DNA of 64,000 nucleotides, from contig NZ_KB905697.1 of assembly GCF_000380985.1 (NCBI RefSeq), positions 186,001 through 250,000 of the forward strand. Direction: 5' to 3'. The notes beneath the pieces were generated by a model. That model was not told the DNA's origin, did not search any database, and saw only the letters and a program-made list of their open reading frames with translations. Source of the DNA: Proteiniphilum acetatigenes DSM 18083 (lineage in GTDB: Bacteria; Bacteroidota; Bacteroidia; Bacteroidales; Dysgonomonadaceae). Below are positions 18,375-26,934 of the stretch, one piece after another. Numbering within the stretch: position 1 is the first letter of the stretch; each line of letters starts with the position of its first letter. The translations under genes and the position numbers were made by a program.

Positions 18375-19100
18375 ATGAAAAGCAACAAATTTAGAATGGT
18401 CAAATCCCTCAGGTTGATTTCAACTGATCGCCAGAGAACAAATATCCTTCGTGAATGGGAACAGAAGACGATTGCTTATCTGGTACAAAAAATACCCTCC
18501 TGGATATCTTCCGACGGACTCACAGCTATCGGTTTTTTCGGTAATACGATGGTAGCTGCAAGTTTTGTGATGGGAGCCTTCCTGAACCGTTATTGGCTGT
18601 TACTATCCCTTCTCGGCTTCTTTGTCAACTGGGTAGGCGACTCACTTGACGGACGGTTAGCCTACTACCGCAACAAACCCCGCAAATGGTACGGCTTCTC
18701 ACTCGATGTAACGGTAGATTGGATCGGTACTTTCCTTATCGGATTCGGTTATACTATTTATGCTCCCGGATGGTGGAAATATGCAGGCTTTTTCTTCGTC
18801 ATTCTGTACGGATGGGAGATGATTACCGCCCAACTACGGTATAAGATAGGCAATAAGTACTCTATCGATTCAGGGATTTTTGGCCCCACAGAGGTGCGAT
18901 TGGTATTAGGTACCATTATCACTGTCGAAGTATTTATCCCCGGGTCTATACAATATCTCGCCACTGTCGCCTGCATCGTACTTCTGGTATCCAATCTTAT
19001 AGAAGCACGCAAACTTTTAAGGTTAGCCGACGAGCGCGACAAAGCCGACCGTCGTATGAAAGAGGAAGAATACAAAAAGAAACGGATAGAGAATGCCTAA
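18375..19100 (+). CDS. CDP-alcohol phosphatidyltransferase family membrane protein
   Basis: Members of this family transfer a phospho-alcohol or phospho-diacylglycerol group from a CDP-linked donor at the inner membrane. The 241 residues form about six hydrophobic helices. The metal-binding CDP-alcohol motif is seen in GDSLDGRLAYYRN...YGFSLDVTVDW at about 94-122: D-x2-D-G-x2-A, then nine residues, then G-x3-D-x3-D. The usual Arg after the motif Ala is Tyr, with an Arg two residues later. The substrate alcohol cannot be read from the sequence. A basic C-terminal tail (ERDKADRRMKEEEYKKKR) follows. It lies between rprXY and yicC on the same strand and has its own -7 element. Confidence 0.88.
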   Translation: MKSNKFRMVKSLRLISTDRQRTNILREWEQKTIAYLVQKIPSWISSDGLTAIGFFGNTMVAASFVMGAFLNRYWLLLSLLGFFVNWVGDSLDGRLAYYRNKPRKWYGFSLDVTVDWIGTFLIGFGYTIYAPGWWKYAGFFFVILYGWEMITAQLRYKIGNKYSIDSGIFGPTEVRLVLGTIITVEVFIPGSIQYLATVACIVLLVSNLIEARKLLRLADERDKADRRMKEEEYKKKRIENA

Positions 19101-19154
19101 ATGATATCCTCTAACTTTCACCACGCAAAGAGACCAAAATATGGCGAAAATCCC

Positions 19155-19162
19155 TACCTTTG
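19155..19162 (+). promoter_or_regulatory. -7 promoter element for yicC-gmk
   Basis: TACCTTTG is an exact TAnnTTTG match. It lies only 13 nt before the yicC ATG, so the predicted leader is below 10 nt. No -33 TTTG was found. Confidence 0.45.
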
Positions 19163-19175
19163 TGTCTAAAAAAGA

Positions 19176-20048
19176 ATGACACATTCAATGACGGGATACG
19201 GCAAAGCCGTGGCAGAACTCCCGAACAAGAAAATAACAGTTGAGATAAAGTCATTAAACAGCAAGCAATTTGACTTGTTTACACGTCTTCCCTCGGCCTA
19301 TCGCGAAAAAGAAATTGCTCTGCGAAATTCATTAGCCCGCCGTCTTGTGCGTGGCAAAGTGGATCTCTCCATGAATGTGGAGGTGATTGCCAAAGATGTG
19401 ACATCGAAGATCGATCATAATGTACTGAGCCAGTATCACCGGGAAATCTCGGGTCTGGCGGCCGAATTGAATATCCCCCGACCACAGGAATGGTTTTCGG
19501 TACTGTTGCGCCTCCCGGATGTAATGAGACAGGAACAGGAGGAGTTGAGCGACGAGGAGTGGAACGTTATTGAACAGGCCGTCGACCAGGCGGTGGACGA
19601 TACCATTGCTTTCCGCAGGCAGGAAGGGGAAATGTTAGCACAGGTATTGGCAACGAAGATCAGCAATATCCGCTCCCTGCTGGAAGCCGTGGAACCTTTT
19701 GAGGAAGAACGGGTAGAAAAGGTCAAAAGCCGTATCCGTGAAGGATTAAACGGGCTGGAAGGGATCGAGTACGATAAAAATCGGTTTGAACAGGAAATGA
19801 TCTACTATATCGAGAAACTGGACTTGAATGAAGAAAAAAACCGACTGGCACATCATCTCGATTATTTCATCACCACGCTGAAAGAGGAAGAGCCTCAGGG
19901 AAAAAAACTCGGATTTATCGCGCAGGAGATTGGCCGTGAGATCAATACTCTCGGCTCAAAGTCCAACCAATCGGGAATGCAACGGATCGTGGTACAAATG
20001 AAAGATGAACTGGAGCAAATGAAAGAACAAATTTTAAATGTACTATAA
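19176..20048 (+). CDS. yicC: YicC family endoribonuclease
   Basis: YicC proteins are hexameric ribonucleases in bacteria; the Escherichia coli protein is implicated in RNA turnover. The 290-residue length is typical. The N-terminal YicC domain opens with MTHSMTGYGKA and includes VEIKSLNSKQFDLFTRLPSAYR (quoted in part as VEIKSLNSKQFDLF). The C-terminal DUF1732 domain includes RLAHHLDYF, GKKLGFIAQEIGREINTLGSK and KDELEQMKEQILNVL. gmk starts 18 bp downstream; the yicC-gmk pairing is common in Bacteroidetes. The usual third gene, nadD, is not next here. Confidence 0.95.
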   Translation: MTHSMTGYGKAVAELPNKKITVEIKSLNSKQFDLFTRLPSAYREKEIALRNSLARRLVRGKVDLSMNVEVIAKDVTSKIDHNVLSQYHREISGLAAELNIPRPQEWFSVLLRLPDVMRQEQEELSDEEWNVIEQAVDQAVDDTIAFRRQEGEMLAQVLATKISNIRSLLEAVEPFEEERVEKVKSRIREGLNGLEGIEYDKNRFEQEMIYYIEKLDLNEEKNRLAHHLDYFITTLKEEEPQGKKLGFIAQEIGREINTLGSKSNQSGMQRIVVQMKDELEQMKEQILNVL

Positions 20049-20066
20049 TTACCGGTAAGGCTTTGA

Positions 20067-20657
20067 ATGCCGATAACGGAAAACGGAATGACGATGGCCA
20101 AACTGATCATTTTCTCAGCACCTTCAGGTGCAGGAAAATCAACATTAATAAGATTCTTACTGGAACAGGAACTGAACATCCGGTTCTCTATCTCAGCAAC
20201 CAGCCGTAAACCACGCGGGGAAGAAAAAAACGGTGTTGAATATTATTTCCTCACGCCCGAAGAATTTCGCAGACGTATTGCTAACAACGAGTTCCTCGAA
20301 TACGAAGAGGTGTACAAAGATAAATTCTACGGCACACTGAAAAGTGAAGTAGACCGCATTCTCGCCGAGGGGATGAATGTTGTTTTTGATGTGGATTGTA
20401 TTGGCGGATTAAACATTAAAAAGATATACGGCGACCAAGCCCTGAGTATTTTTGTGATGCCACCATCGGTAGAAGTACTGCGTGAACGGCTTGAAAAACG
20501 AGGAACCGACACTCCGGCAGTAATCGAACACCGCCTCGCAAAAGCAGAATATGAAATGAGCTTTGCTCCGCAATTCGACGTGACGGTCTATAACGGCGAT
20601 TACAATCAGGCGAAAGCGGAAGTATTGAAACTGGTTACCGATTTTATTGATAATTGA
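20067..20657 (+). CDS. gmk: Guanylate kinase
   Basis: This essential cytosolic kinase phosphorylates GMP to GDP with ATP. The P-loop is IFSAPSGAGKSTLI. GMP-binding features are SATSRKPRGEEKNGVEYYF (in part) and FLEYEEVYKDKFYGTL. The lid region carries RLEKRGTD. The start is ambiguous: ATG at 20067 gives MPITENGMTMAKLII, while ATGs at 20088 or 20094 give N-termini closer to the family norm of about 190 residues. The final codons (DN-stop) fall inside a 7-bp tandem repeat that continues past the gene. Confidence 0.95.
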   Translation: MPITENGMTMAKLIIFSAPSGAGKSTLIRFLLEQELNIRFSISATSRKPRGEEKNGVEYYFLTPEEFRRRIANNEFLEYEEVYKDKFYGTLKSEVDRILAEGMNVVFDVDCIGGLNIKKIYGDQALSIFVMPPSVEVLRERLEKRGTDTPAVIEHRLAKAEYEMSFAPQFDVTVYNGDYNQAKAEVLKLVTDFIDN

Positions 20658-20708
20658 TAATTGATAATTGATAATTGACAATGGACAATGGACAATGGAC
20701 AATTCAAA
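20646..20708. repeat. 7-bp tandem repeat (ATTGATA/ATGGACA type)
   Basis: About nine consecutive heptamers read ATTGATA four times, ATTGACA once, ATGGACA three times and ATTCAAA once. The first units supply the end of gmk. A 23-nt stretch at 20666-20688 recurs in inverted form at 20804-20826 with two mismatches, so the array also forms one arm of a long inverted repeat around a 115-bp core. Confidence 0.85.
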
Positions 20709-20795
20709 AATGTGGCAGTTTGTTGCTAATTGAAAATTAAATATTTACAGCTTCACATAATAATTAATTAACATTCAACTAATTATAAAATCACA

Positions 20796-20830
20796 ATCAA
20801 TAATTGTCAACTGTCAATTATCAATTAAAA
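20796..20830. repeat. Inverted partner of the gmk-downstream heptamer array
   Basis: Five heptamers (ATCAATA, ATTGTCA, ACTGTCA, ATTATCA, ATTAAAA) run up to the start of the esterase gene. They are the inverted counterpart of the 20646 array. Confidence 0.7.
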
Positions 20831-20838
20831 AAAGTTCT

Positions 20839-21759
20839 ATGATTAATAAACTACTTCTTTTTAGTGCCCTCCTTTTCCTGACCCTGACCCTCTTCGGTCA
20901 AACAGTGCAGAAAGAGACACGTCTCTATGCTGAAAAGACGGGGCAAGAACTGAGGATGGATATTTATAAAAGCGACTCCACGACCCTGCAACCACAACCC
21001 TGTCTTCTGTTTGTTTTCGGTGGCGGATTCAAAAATGGAGAAAGGGCTGCAGAACTCTATCATCCCTTTTTCAATTATTTCGTTAAAAAGGGATTCACCG
21101 TCGTTTCCATTGATTACCGCCTGGGAATGAAAGATCAGAAGGCGCCGGGGGTATTCAATACCAAGCCGCTACGAAACGCTATTGCCATGGCGGTCGATGA
21201 TCTCTATTCGGCCACTAACTATCTGCTCGAAAATGCAAGAGAGTTACATATTGACCCGTCACTTATCATTATCAGCGGATCAAGCGCAGGCGCCATCACC
21301 GTATTACAGGCCGACTATGAGAACAGGGATAACCATCCCTCTGCTGATGTGTTGCCGGACGATTTTCGCTATGCAGGTGTTATCTCCTTCGCCGGTGCTA
21401 TTTTTAGTACCGAAGGAGTACCGTCCTACACCCAACCGCCTGCTCCGACCCTTTTCTTCCATGGCACTGCCGATAGGTTGGTACCCTATGACAAGACACG
21501 GTTTTTCAATCTCGGTATGTTTGGTTCAAAACCATTGGCGAAGAAATTCAGGAGCGAACGGTATCCTTACATGTTCTACAGTATCGAAGATATCGGACAC
21601 GAAGTGTCGGAATATCCCATGCAGGAGTTTCTGCCGGAGATCGACCGGTTTATCTCCGACTATGTATTCAACGGCAAACAGTGGATGACTGATATCCACT
21701 TCAAAGATATGCTCCGGAAGTCGGACACTTCTACCACACCGGGTAATTACTATAATTAA
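20839..21759 (+). CDS. Secreted alpha/beta hydrolase (esterase/lipase-like)
   Basis: This is a 306-residue exported carboxylesterase-type hydrolase. A signal sequence covers residues 1-20 (LLFSALLFLTLTLFGQ). The oxyanion loop is LLFVFGGGFKNGERA, a variant of HGGG. The nucleophile elbow is IISGSSAGAITVL (GxSxG). The acid and base are likely in FHGTADRLVPYDKTR (Asp) and IEDIGHEVSEYP (His). Such enzymes often remove acetyl or other acyl groups from glycans or small esters; the substrate is unknown. It is flanked on both sides by 7-bp-period repeat tracts and appears to stand alone. Confidence 0.85.
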   Translation: MINKLLLFSALLFLTLTLFGQTVQKETRLYAEKTGQELRMDIYKSDSTTLQPQPCLLFVFGGGFKNGERAAELYHPFFNYFVKKGFTVVSIDYRLGMKDQKAPGVFNTKPLRNAIAMAVDDLYSATNYLLENARELHIDPSLIIISGSSAGAITVLQADYENRDNHPSADVLPDDFRYAGVISFAGAIFSTEGVPSYTQPPAPTLFFHGTADRLVPYDKTRFFNLGMFGSKPLAKKFRSERYPYMFYSIEDIGHEVSEYPMQEFLPEIDRFISDYVFNGKQWMTDIHFKDMLRKSDTSTTPGNYYN

Positions 21760-21804
21760 TTACTAATTACTTTACAAATTACCAATTACTAATCAGGAAC
21801 TTCC
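21758..21804. repeat. 7-bp-period repeat after the esterase gene
   Basis: Heptamers of the ATTACTA/ATTACCA type (ATTACTA, ATTACTT, then ATTACCA, ATTACTA after a 5-nt slip) run from the esterase stop codon to about 21800. An inverted counterpart lies at 21853-21888. Confidence 0.7.
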
Positions 21805-21852
21805 AACCATAGCTACAAATAATTAACAATCAGCACATTAATACAACAATCA

Positions 21853-21888
21853 ATTAGTCATTAGTAATTGATGATTGGTAATTCACAT
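21853..21888. repeat. Inverted counterpart of the 21758 heptamer tract
   Basis: The units ATTAGTC, ATTAGTA, ATTGATG, ATTGGTA and ATTCACA read as the reverse complement family of the 21758 tract. The two tracts enclose about 50 bp and end just before the BASS transporter gene. Confidence 0.65.
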
Positions 21889-21899
21889 TATATAAATAT

Positions 21900-22793
21900 A
21901 TGCGGAAATATATAGAGAAATACCTGCTCCCCATCGCGATGGTGCTGGGGATTGCGTTTCACACGCAATTATCGGTACTTTCCCCCTCTATTCCCTATCT
22001 GTTGGCAATGATGCTCTTCATTACATATAGCCGGGTGAGATGGAGCGATATCAGGCCTACCAAATTTCATTATATCCTGCTCTCTATCCAATATGTAGGG
22101 AGTGCGCTTATCTACCTTGCACTCCGTCCGTTCAACGAGACACTTGCACAGGCGGCCATGATCTGTATGCTAACAGCAACGGCAACCTCTGCACCCGTCG
22201 TAGCAGGAATGTTGGGAGGCAGCATCGCAGTGACCGCAGCTTATGCCATTATCAGTAACCTCACTGTGGCTCTTATCGCCCCACTGTTTCTCTCTCTGGT
22301 AGGGAAAAGCAGTGAATCCATTCCATTGGCTGCTTCTTTCTGGCATATCTTCCGTAGTGTCATACCTATACTGATTTTACCGTTCCTGGTGGCATTGTTG
22401 CTGAGAAAAACGGCACCCCAAATACACAAAAAAATCCAATCGGCACAGATCGTCTCTTTCTACCTATGGGCAGTTGCCCTCACTATCGTAATAGGCAATA
22501 TTACTTATTACGTGCGGATGCAAGGCGATGATCATTATCGCCTTGAGATAATTATAGGTGTCGTTTCATTGATAATCTGCCTCCTGCAATTCTATTTCGG
22601 ACGAAAAATCGGTCGACGTTTCGGACAGACCGTAGCCGGAGGACAGGGACTGGGACAGAAAAATACTGTACTCGCCATCTGGCTTACGCAAACTTATCTG
22701 AACCCGCTTGCCACACTCGGCCCCGGAATGTATGTGCTCTGGCAGAATCTCGTCAATTCCTGGCAGATATGGAGGGAAAAACGGAGAAATTGA
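21900..22793 (+). CDS. BASS-type (bile acid:sodium symporter fold) membrane transporter
   Basis: The 297-residue protein has about nine to ten hydrophobic helices and resembles Bacteroidetes members of the bile-acid/sodium symporter superfamily. Diagnostic stretches are MICMLTATATSAPVVAGMLGG (in part), AYAIISNLTVALIAPLF with its broken-helix character, and GQKNTVLAIWLTQTYLNP near residue 255, which is highly conserved in this subgroup. The protein would sit in the inner membrane and cotransport an organic anion with a cation. The substrate cannot be predicted. It has no close operon partner; a dispersed repeat follows it. Confidence 0.82.
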   Translation: MRKYIEKYLLPIAMVLGIAFHTQLSVLSPSIPYLLAMMLFITYSRVRWSDIRPTKFHYILLSIQYVGSALIYLALRPFNETLAQAAMICMLTATATSAPVVAGMLGGSIAVTAAYAIISNLTVALIAPLFLSLVGKSSESIPLAASFWHIFRSVIPILILPFLVALLLRKTAPQIHKKIQSAQIVSFYLWAVALTIVIGNITYYVRMQGDDHYRLEIIIGVVSLIICLLQFYFGRKIGRRFGQTVAGGQGLGQKNTVLAIWLTQTYLNPLATLGPGMYVLWQNLVNSWQIWREKRRN

Positions 22794-22837
22794 TGTGTTG
22801 CTGTAATAATTCGATGATGTACGGATTTATAAAGTGG

Positions 22838-22966
22838 AAAGGTGGGAAGGTGGGAAGCTAAAAGTAAATATTAGAAACAAGAGTCAAGGACCAAGACTTT
22901 TAAATTTCTTCACTTCCCCCTTCTAACTTCTCAGTTCTCAGTTCTTAGTTCTCAGTTCTAATTTCT
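22838..22966 (+). repeat. Dispersed intergenic repeat, copy A
   Basis: This element of about 130 bp starts with AAAGGTGGGAAGGTGGGA, continues through GTAAATATTAGAA and GACTTTTAAATTTCTTCACTT, and ends in a heptamer array of the AGTTCTC type. The same element lies in inverted orientation at 37147-37292 with high identity, separated by short indels. No coding frame is present. Confidence 0.85.
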
Positions 22967-23055
22967 ATCTTCCAATTAGTTTTTAGTTTATAAAATTTTG
23001 TATCTTTACCAACCATAACAAATGGGTAAATAACAAACTCTCAACTCAATTTATC

Positions 23056-24351
23056 ATGCAAAAATTCATCACTATTGTAATTCTGGTAATATTCGCTTTT
23101 CCTCTTCCTATGAGTGCACAAGAGGAAGAAAAAGGAGGTGAATTCGCCATAGATATCAATCTCCGCCCCCGGTTCGAATATCGCAATGGATATTCTTATC
23201 CTCGTTTGGAAACCGACAAACCGTCAGCCTTTATCTCCAATCGGGCACGTATAGGCGTCAATTTCGATAACGGATTCCTTTCCGCCAGGGTAGCCGCGCA
23301 GGATGTCTCTATTTGGGGACAAAAGCGTCAGAACGATAACGACGGTGCACGCACTACCATGCATGAAGCATGGGCACAAATGAGACATAACGGGTTCTTC
23401 GCTAAAATAGGACGCCAATCGCTCAGTTATGATGACGGGCGCATCTTGTCTGAATCGAGTTGGACACCCACCGGTATCTGGCATGATGCAGTGAAATTAG
23501 GTTACGAAAATCCGATGAATACTGTGCATCTGATTTTAGCTTATAATCAGTCACGCGAGAAAACCAACGAAGGTACTTTTTACGAAGAAGTGGGACAGCC
23601 TTATCAGAATATGCAAACGCTCTGGTACCAGTACCGCAATCCGGTGGGATTCACCGCATCAGCACTTTTTATCAATCTCGGTTTTGAAACAGGGGATCCT
23701 ACTCCGGAGGAAGGGCCCGTAATCAGTAAGAAAGCTTATATGCAGACCATGGGTACCAATATCGGTTACAAAAATGATAGATGGAATATAATGGGTACAT
23801 TCTATTACCAAACGGGTACCAACAGCAATGACGAAAAGGTAAATGCCTATATGCTGGCATTAAGGGGACGTTACGCGTTCAATCCAGGCCTCTCTCTATA
23901 CGGAGGAACGGAGTTCCACCCCGGTCAGGATCCCGACCCCGACTCGGAGAAGATAACCCGGATGGATCTGTTGTACCGCTCCAACCACTCGTTCATGGGC
24001 TCAATGGATTACTTCAGGGGATACGACTATTACGGTGTATGGGATAAATATATCGGCCTGAACTGGAATCCCTGGAAGAAACTGGGGTTAGACCTGAGGT
24101 ACCACCACTTCTCTTCTGAGCAACCGATTGATGTAGCCGGAACAAATAAAAAGGTATTAGGTTCGGAAATAGATTTCACTTTCACCTACCCCATCCGCAA
24201 GAATATCATGCTCGAAGGAGGTTATTCATTTATGCTAGCCACCGACGCCATGCCTATCGCGAAAGAGCGCCCCGGCAATCCCGATTCGTGGCAGGATTGG
24301 GCCTATGTGAGCCTTACCATCAATCCCACCATTTTTAAAGGCAGATTTTAA
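23056..24351 (+). CDS. Outer-membrane porin-like barrel (alginate-export family)
   Basis: This 431-residue exported beta-barrel has a signal peptide (residues 1-21, ending PMSAQ) followed by antiparallel strands rich in Tyr, Trp and Gly. FAIDINLRPRFEYRNGYSYP, NRARIGVNFDNGFLSARVAAQ, the motif AWAQMRHNGFFAKIGRQSLSYDDGR (in part), and the final strand VSLTINPTIFKGRF with terminal Phe are characteristic of alginate-export-like porins. The protein probably forms a passive outer-membrane channel. The ligand is not known, and the alginate label names the fold rather than the substrate. A TATCTTTA sequence at 23001-23008 may be its -7 element. It is convergent with the next gene (9-bp gap). Confidence 0.8.
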   Translation: MQKFITIVILVIFAFPLPMSAQEEEKGGEFAIDINLRPRFEYRNGYSYPRLETDKPSAFISNRARIGVNFDNGFLSARVAAQDVSIWGQKRQNDNDGARTTMHEAWAQMRHNGFFAKIGRQSLSYDDGRILSESSWTPTGIWHDAVKLGYENPMNTVHLILAYNQSREKTNEGTFYEEVGQPYQNMQTLWYQYRNPVGFTASALFINLGFETGDPTPEEGPVISKKAYMQTMGTNIGYKNDRWNIMGTFYYQTGTNSNDEKVNAYMLALRGRYAFNPGLSLYGGTEFHPGQDPDPDSEKITRMDLLYRSNHSFMGSMDYFRGYDYYGVWDKYIGLNWNPWKKLGLDLRYHHFSSEQPIDVAGTNKKVLGSEIDFTFTYPIRKNIMLEGGYSFMLATDAMPIAKERPGNPDSWQDWAYVSLTINPTIFKGRF

Positions 24352-24360
24352 AAAGTACAA

Positions 24361-26874
24361 TTAAATATCCATTACTACACGAAATAAGATTTCCCGTGGG
24401 CGAATAGCTATTTGTGACGAATAGAGGGACAACGGATGATATACTGTATAACGGTAATCACGGTGATTCAATAAGTTATTCAGTTGAAGTTGTAATGTCA
24501 TTCGGTGGAGTTTATAAGTAGCTATCAAGTCTGCAAAAAGGAGATTTACAGAATGCTCTGAGGTTATTTCATTACGGAAATACTCAACCGAAACAGACAG
24601 ATCAAACCGCTGCCGCATATAATAAAAAGATCCCTTGTGGCTCATATTCCACAAGCCATTTAATGACATGTTATCTCCGAAAGAAGACCATTGCCGCCGC
24701 AGTTCTCCGTTATATGTTACTTCTATCTGTTGGGAAGGAGATACACTGAAAGAGGGTTTTACTATCAGCGTCCGGAATGAAAAAGGCAACAGTTTACTTT
24801 CACAAATTTGCGCAGACTGATTGTACCAATAGGATACTTCAGCCGACACCTTAGTACTTATATCGAAAAATCCTTTCGAGATGACCGTATTTATGCCGTA
24901 CGAAGATTCATGATGCGGTATATAACGGCGAGTCCACCGGAATATATTATCCGTGAAGCTTTGCTCTAAAGTATGATTTACCCGGCTAGCCGATGCCACC
25001 AGATCAGCAGTTACGAAAAACTCCTGCAATGTGTTTTTATATTCCGTCCTCAATGAGTAAAGTTGCTTCTCGGTAACCGGTATACCGGTTTCATTCCCGA
25101 ATATCGTACGATAATCAGTAAAATAGGGTTGCCGGTAAAATGCAGTGATATCATTGAGCTCTTTACCGTATCGCGCCGACAAACGGGCATTCCATGCGTA
25201 ATTTATTTTATAGTCTGTCCTGAAAGTAAACCCGGGAAGATACAACATCTCTCTATCCCCGGGGAATAACACGGCCTGTAGAGGCGTGGAGAGCCTGAAT
25301 GTAAGAGATCTGAACAGATATTCATAGGCAGGCGTTACCCACAGGCGATGATGATTCCTCAGATTGTTCAAATCTACTGATGCTCCGGCAGTATAGTGTT
25401 GACCGATCTTAGTCCGGCGGATGATCCATCCCGATTCTGCACGTGCATAAAAACCGTCCAACCTTACGGGCTGGTTATACTCATTAAAATCCAGTTGCTG
25501 GTAACGTCTCCAATAACCCATCACCGCTTTCAACTGCCATATATCCTTATTGGCCAACGTGCGGGTAATACTAAGATTATCCTGCAGACTAAGCGATTCA
25601 TCCTTTTGATGTTGTGTAACACTATAACTACCGGCTATACCGGTATTGATCCGGTTCTTTTCAAAGTTGAAATCCAACTTATTCCGTAAATAGTGGGCTA
25701 CCGTATTGTCTTCGTAATCGGCAGACAGATTCAATTTCCTTCCTTTCAGATGGCTTTTTTTATTTTCTTCCACCGTCACTGTGTCATCCGGATTAAAATA
25801 AGATGTAACGGAATTTGTCTCCTGCGTAATGTGATCCTGCGTATAAAAAGCATTTACCTTCAATCGCGCATCTTCGTCTAACCGATACAATCGGTTGGCT
25901 GTGGCAAGTGCAGCATCATTAAAAAGCCACCGGTTTTCCTTCAAAGGTGCTGAGATGATAGCGGGTTGCAACAAACGATAATCGGGCAATCCAGACATAT
26001 CATCCATTCCCTTGTCCGCTTCTTTGGTGATGCCATTGCCGGTATTGGATAATTTCAACGCGTAAAGGGATTGGCTTTTACGTGCGATTTGCAATGCATT
26101 CGCTTCCGCCTCGTACAAGAGATCATCGTTCGAAAAACCGGCCGACACTTTGGGTTTAAAAGTCCATTTATCTTTAAAATTATCCTTGAGTTTGATATTG
26201 ATATCGGCAATATCGGTCGGTATTTTTCCCGCCAACGATTTTATGCGCTGATGGTTATCCAGCACCTCTACCTCTTTTACCGATTGTGCGGAAAGATTCC
26301 GGCTTACACTTTTGTAGCGGTTATCCATCAAATCCAATCCTTCCACAAACATTGTTCCGATTTCCTTCCCTCTATACTGGATCTTTCCGTCGTCATCCAC
26401 CTGAATACCGGGCAGACGTTTCATCAGATCTTCTACTGTTTTATCATTTTCACGCAAAAACTTCGATGCGTCATAACGCACAGTATCGCTCCGCCCCCAT
26501 ATCCTGCCCGGACGAATGGTGACCTCTTTTAGCCGGATAGGTGAAGGGATCAATCTCACATCAAAGGCCGTTGTACGCCCAATTCTCTCCAAATAAGACG
26601 CATAGCCCATCATGGCAACCGAGAGCGTAAGTGTATCAGGAGAAGCAGCAAGAGGGATGGAGAACTCTCCTTTTTCGTTACTAATGGTAAACGCTACCGT
26701 TCGCTCTCCCCTTAGCACAACCACATTGGCGGCATCCAGCAATTCCCCGGTCATGCTATCGCTTATCGTACCGGAAAGCTTGTGCTGGGCGTTTCCCTGA
26801 AAGGGGCAGAGAAGTGTCGCTACGCAGAAAAAAAAGCAGAATAATTGTTGATATATGAGATTTGATGATTTCAT
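24361..26874 (-). CDS. TonB-dependent-receptor-like outer-membrane barrel with carboxypeptidase-regulatory domain
   Basis: The 837-residue protein has a signal peptide of about 29 residues ending in GNAQ and a CarboxypepD_reg-like beta-sandwich at 30-110 (HKLSGTISDSMTGELLDAANVVV). A plug-like domain follows at about 115-230, with LKEVTIRPGR, VEDLMKRLPGIQVDDDGKIQYRG (in part) and VEGLDLMDNRYK. The rest is a large OMP_b-brl_3-type barrel ending in REILFRVVMDI. It lacks the VVVGYG box of SusC and looks like the receptor partner commonly found beside GLPGLI proteins. It lies 60 bp downstream of the GLPGLI gene on the same strand, so the two form a unit. Its start codon sits in a repetitive ATTTCATA/ATTTGATG tract. 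Confidence 0.82.
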   Translation of the reverse strand: MKSSNLIYQQLFCFFFCVATLLCPFQGNAQHKLSGTISDSMTGELLDAANVVVLRGERTVAFTISNEKGEFSIPLAASPDTLTLSVAMMGYASYLERIGRTTAFDVRLIPSPIRLKEVTIRPGRIWGRSDTVRYDASKFLRENDKTVEDLMKRLPGIQVDDDGKIQYRGKEIGTMFVEGLDLMDNRYKSVSRNLSAQSVKEVEVLDNHQRIKSLAGKIPTDIADINIKLKDNFKDKWTFKPKVSAGFSNDDLLYEAEANALQIARKSQSLYALKLSNTGNGITKEADKGMDDMSGLPDYRLLQPAIISAPLKENRWLFNDAALATANRLYRLDEDARLKVNAFYTQDHITQETNSVTSYFNPDDTVTVEENKKSHLKGRKLNLSADYEDNTVAHYLRNKLDFNFEKNRINTGIAGSYSVTQHQKDESLSLQDNLSITRTLANKDIWQLKAVMGYWRRYQQLDFNEYNQPVRLDGFYARAESGWIIRRTKIGQHYTAGASVDLNNLRNHHRLWVTPAYEYLFRSLTFRLSTPLQAVLFPGDREMLYLPGFTFRTDYKINYAWNARLSARYGKELNDITAFYRQPYFTDYRTIFGNETGIPVTEKQLYSLRTEYKNTLQEFFVTADLVASASRVNHTLEQSFTDNIFRWTRRYIPHHESSYGINTVISKGFFDISTKVSAEVSYWYNQSAQICESKLLPFSFRTLIVKPSFSVSPSQQIEVTYNGELRRQWSSFGDNMSLNGLWNMSHKGSFYYMRQRFDLSVSVEYFRNEITSEHSVNLLFADLIATYKLHRMTLQLQLNNLLNHRDYRYTVYHPLSLYSSQIAIRPREILFRVVMDI

Positions 26875-26934
26875 AATTTCATAATTTGATGATTAATAAT
26901 CATCTGCTAATCAACATATCAATAAATCTACAAA

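Noticed and set aside
20646-20830. Possible CRISPR array at the short repeats after gmk
   Set aside because: Units are 7 bp with no spacers, unlike CRISPR repeats of about 25-40 bp, and no cas genes are present.
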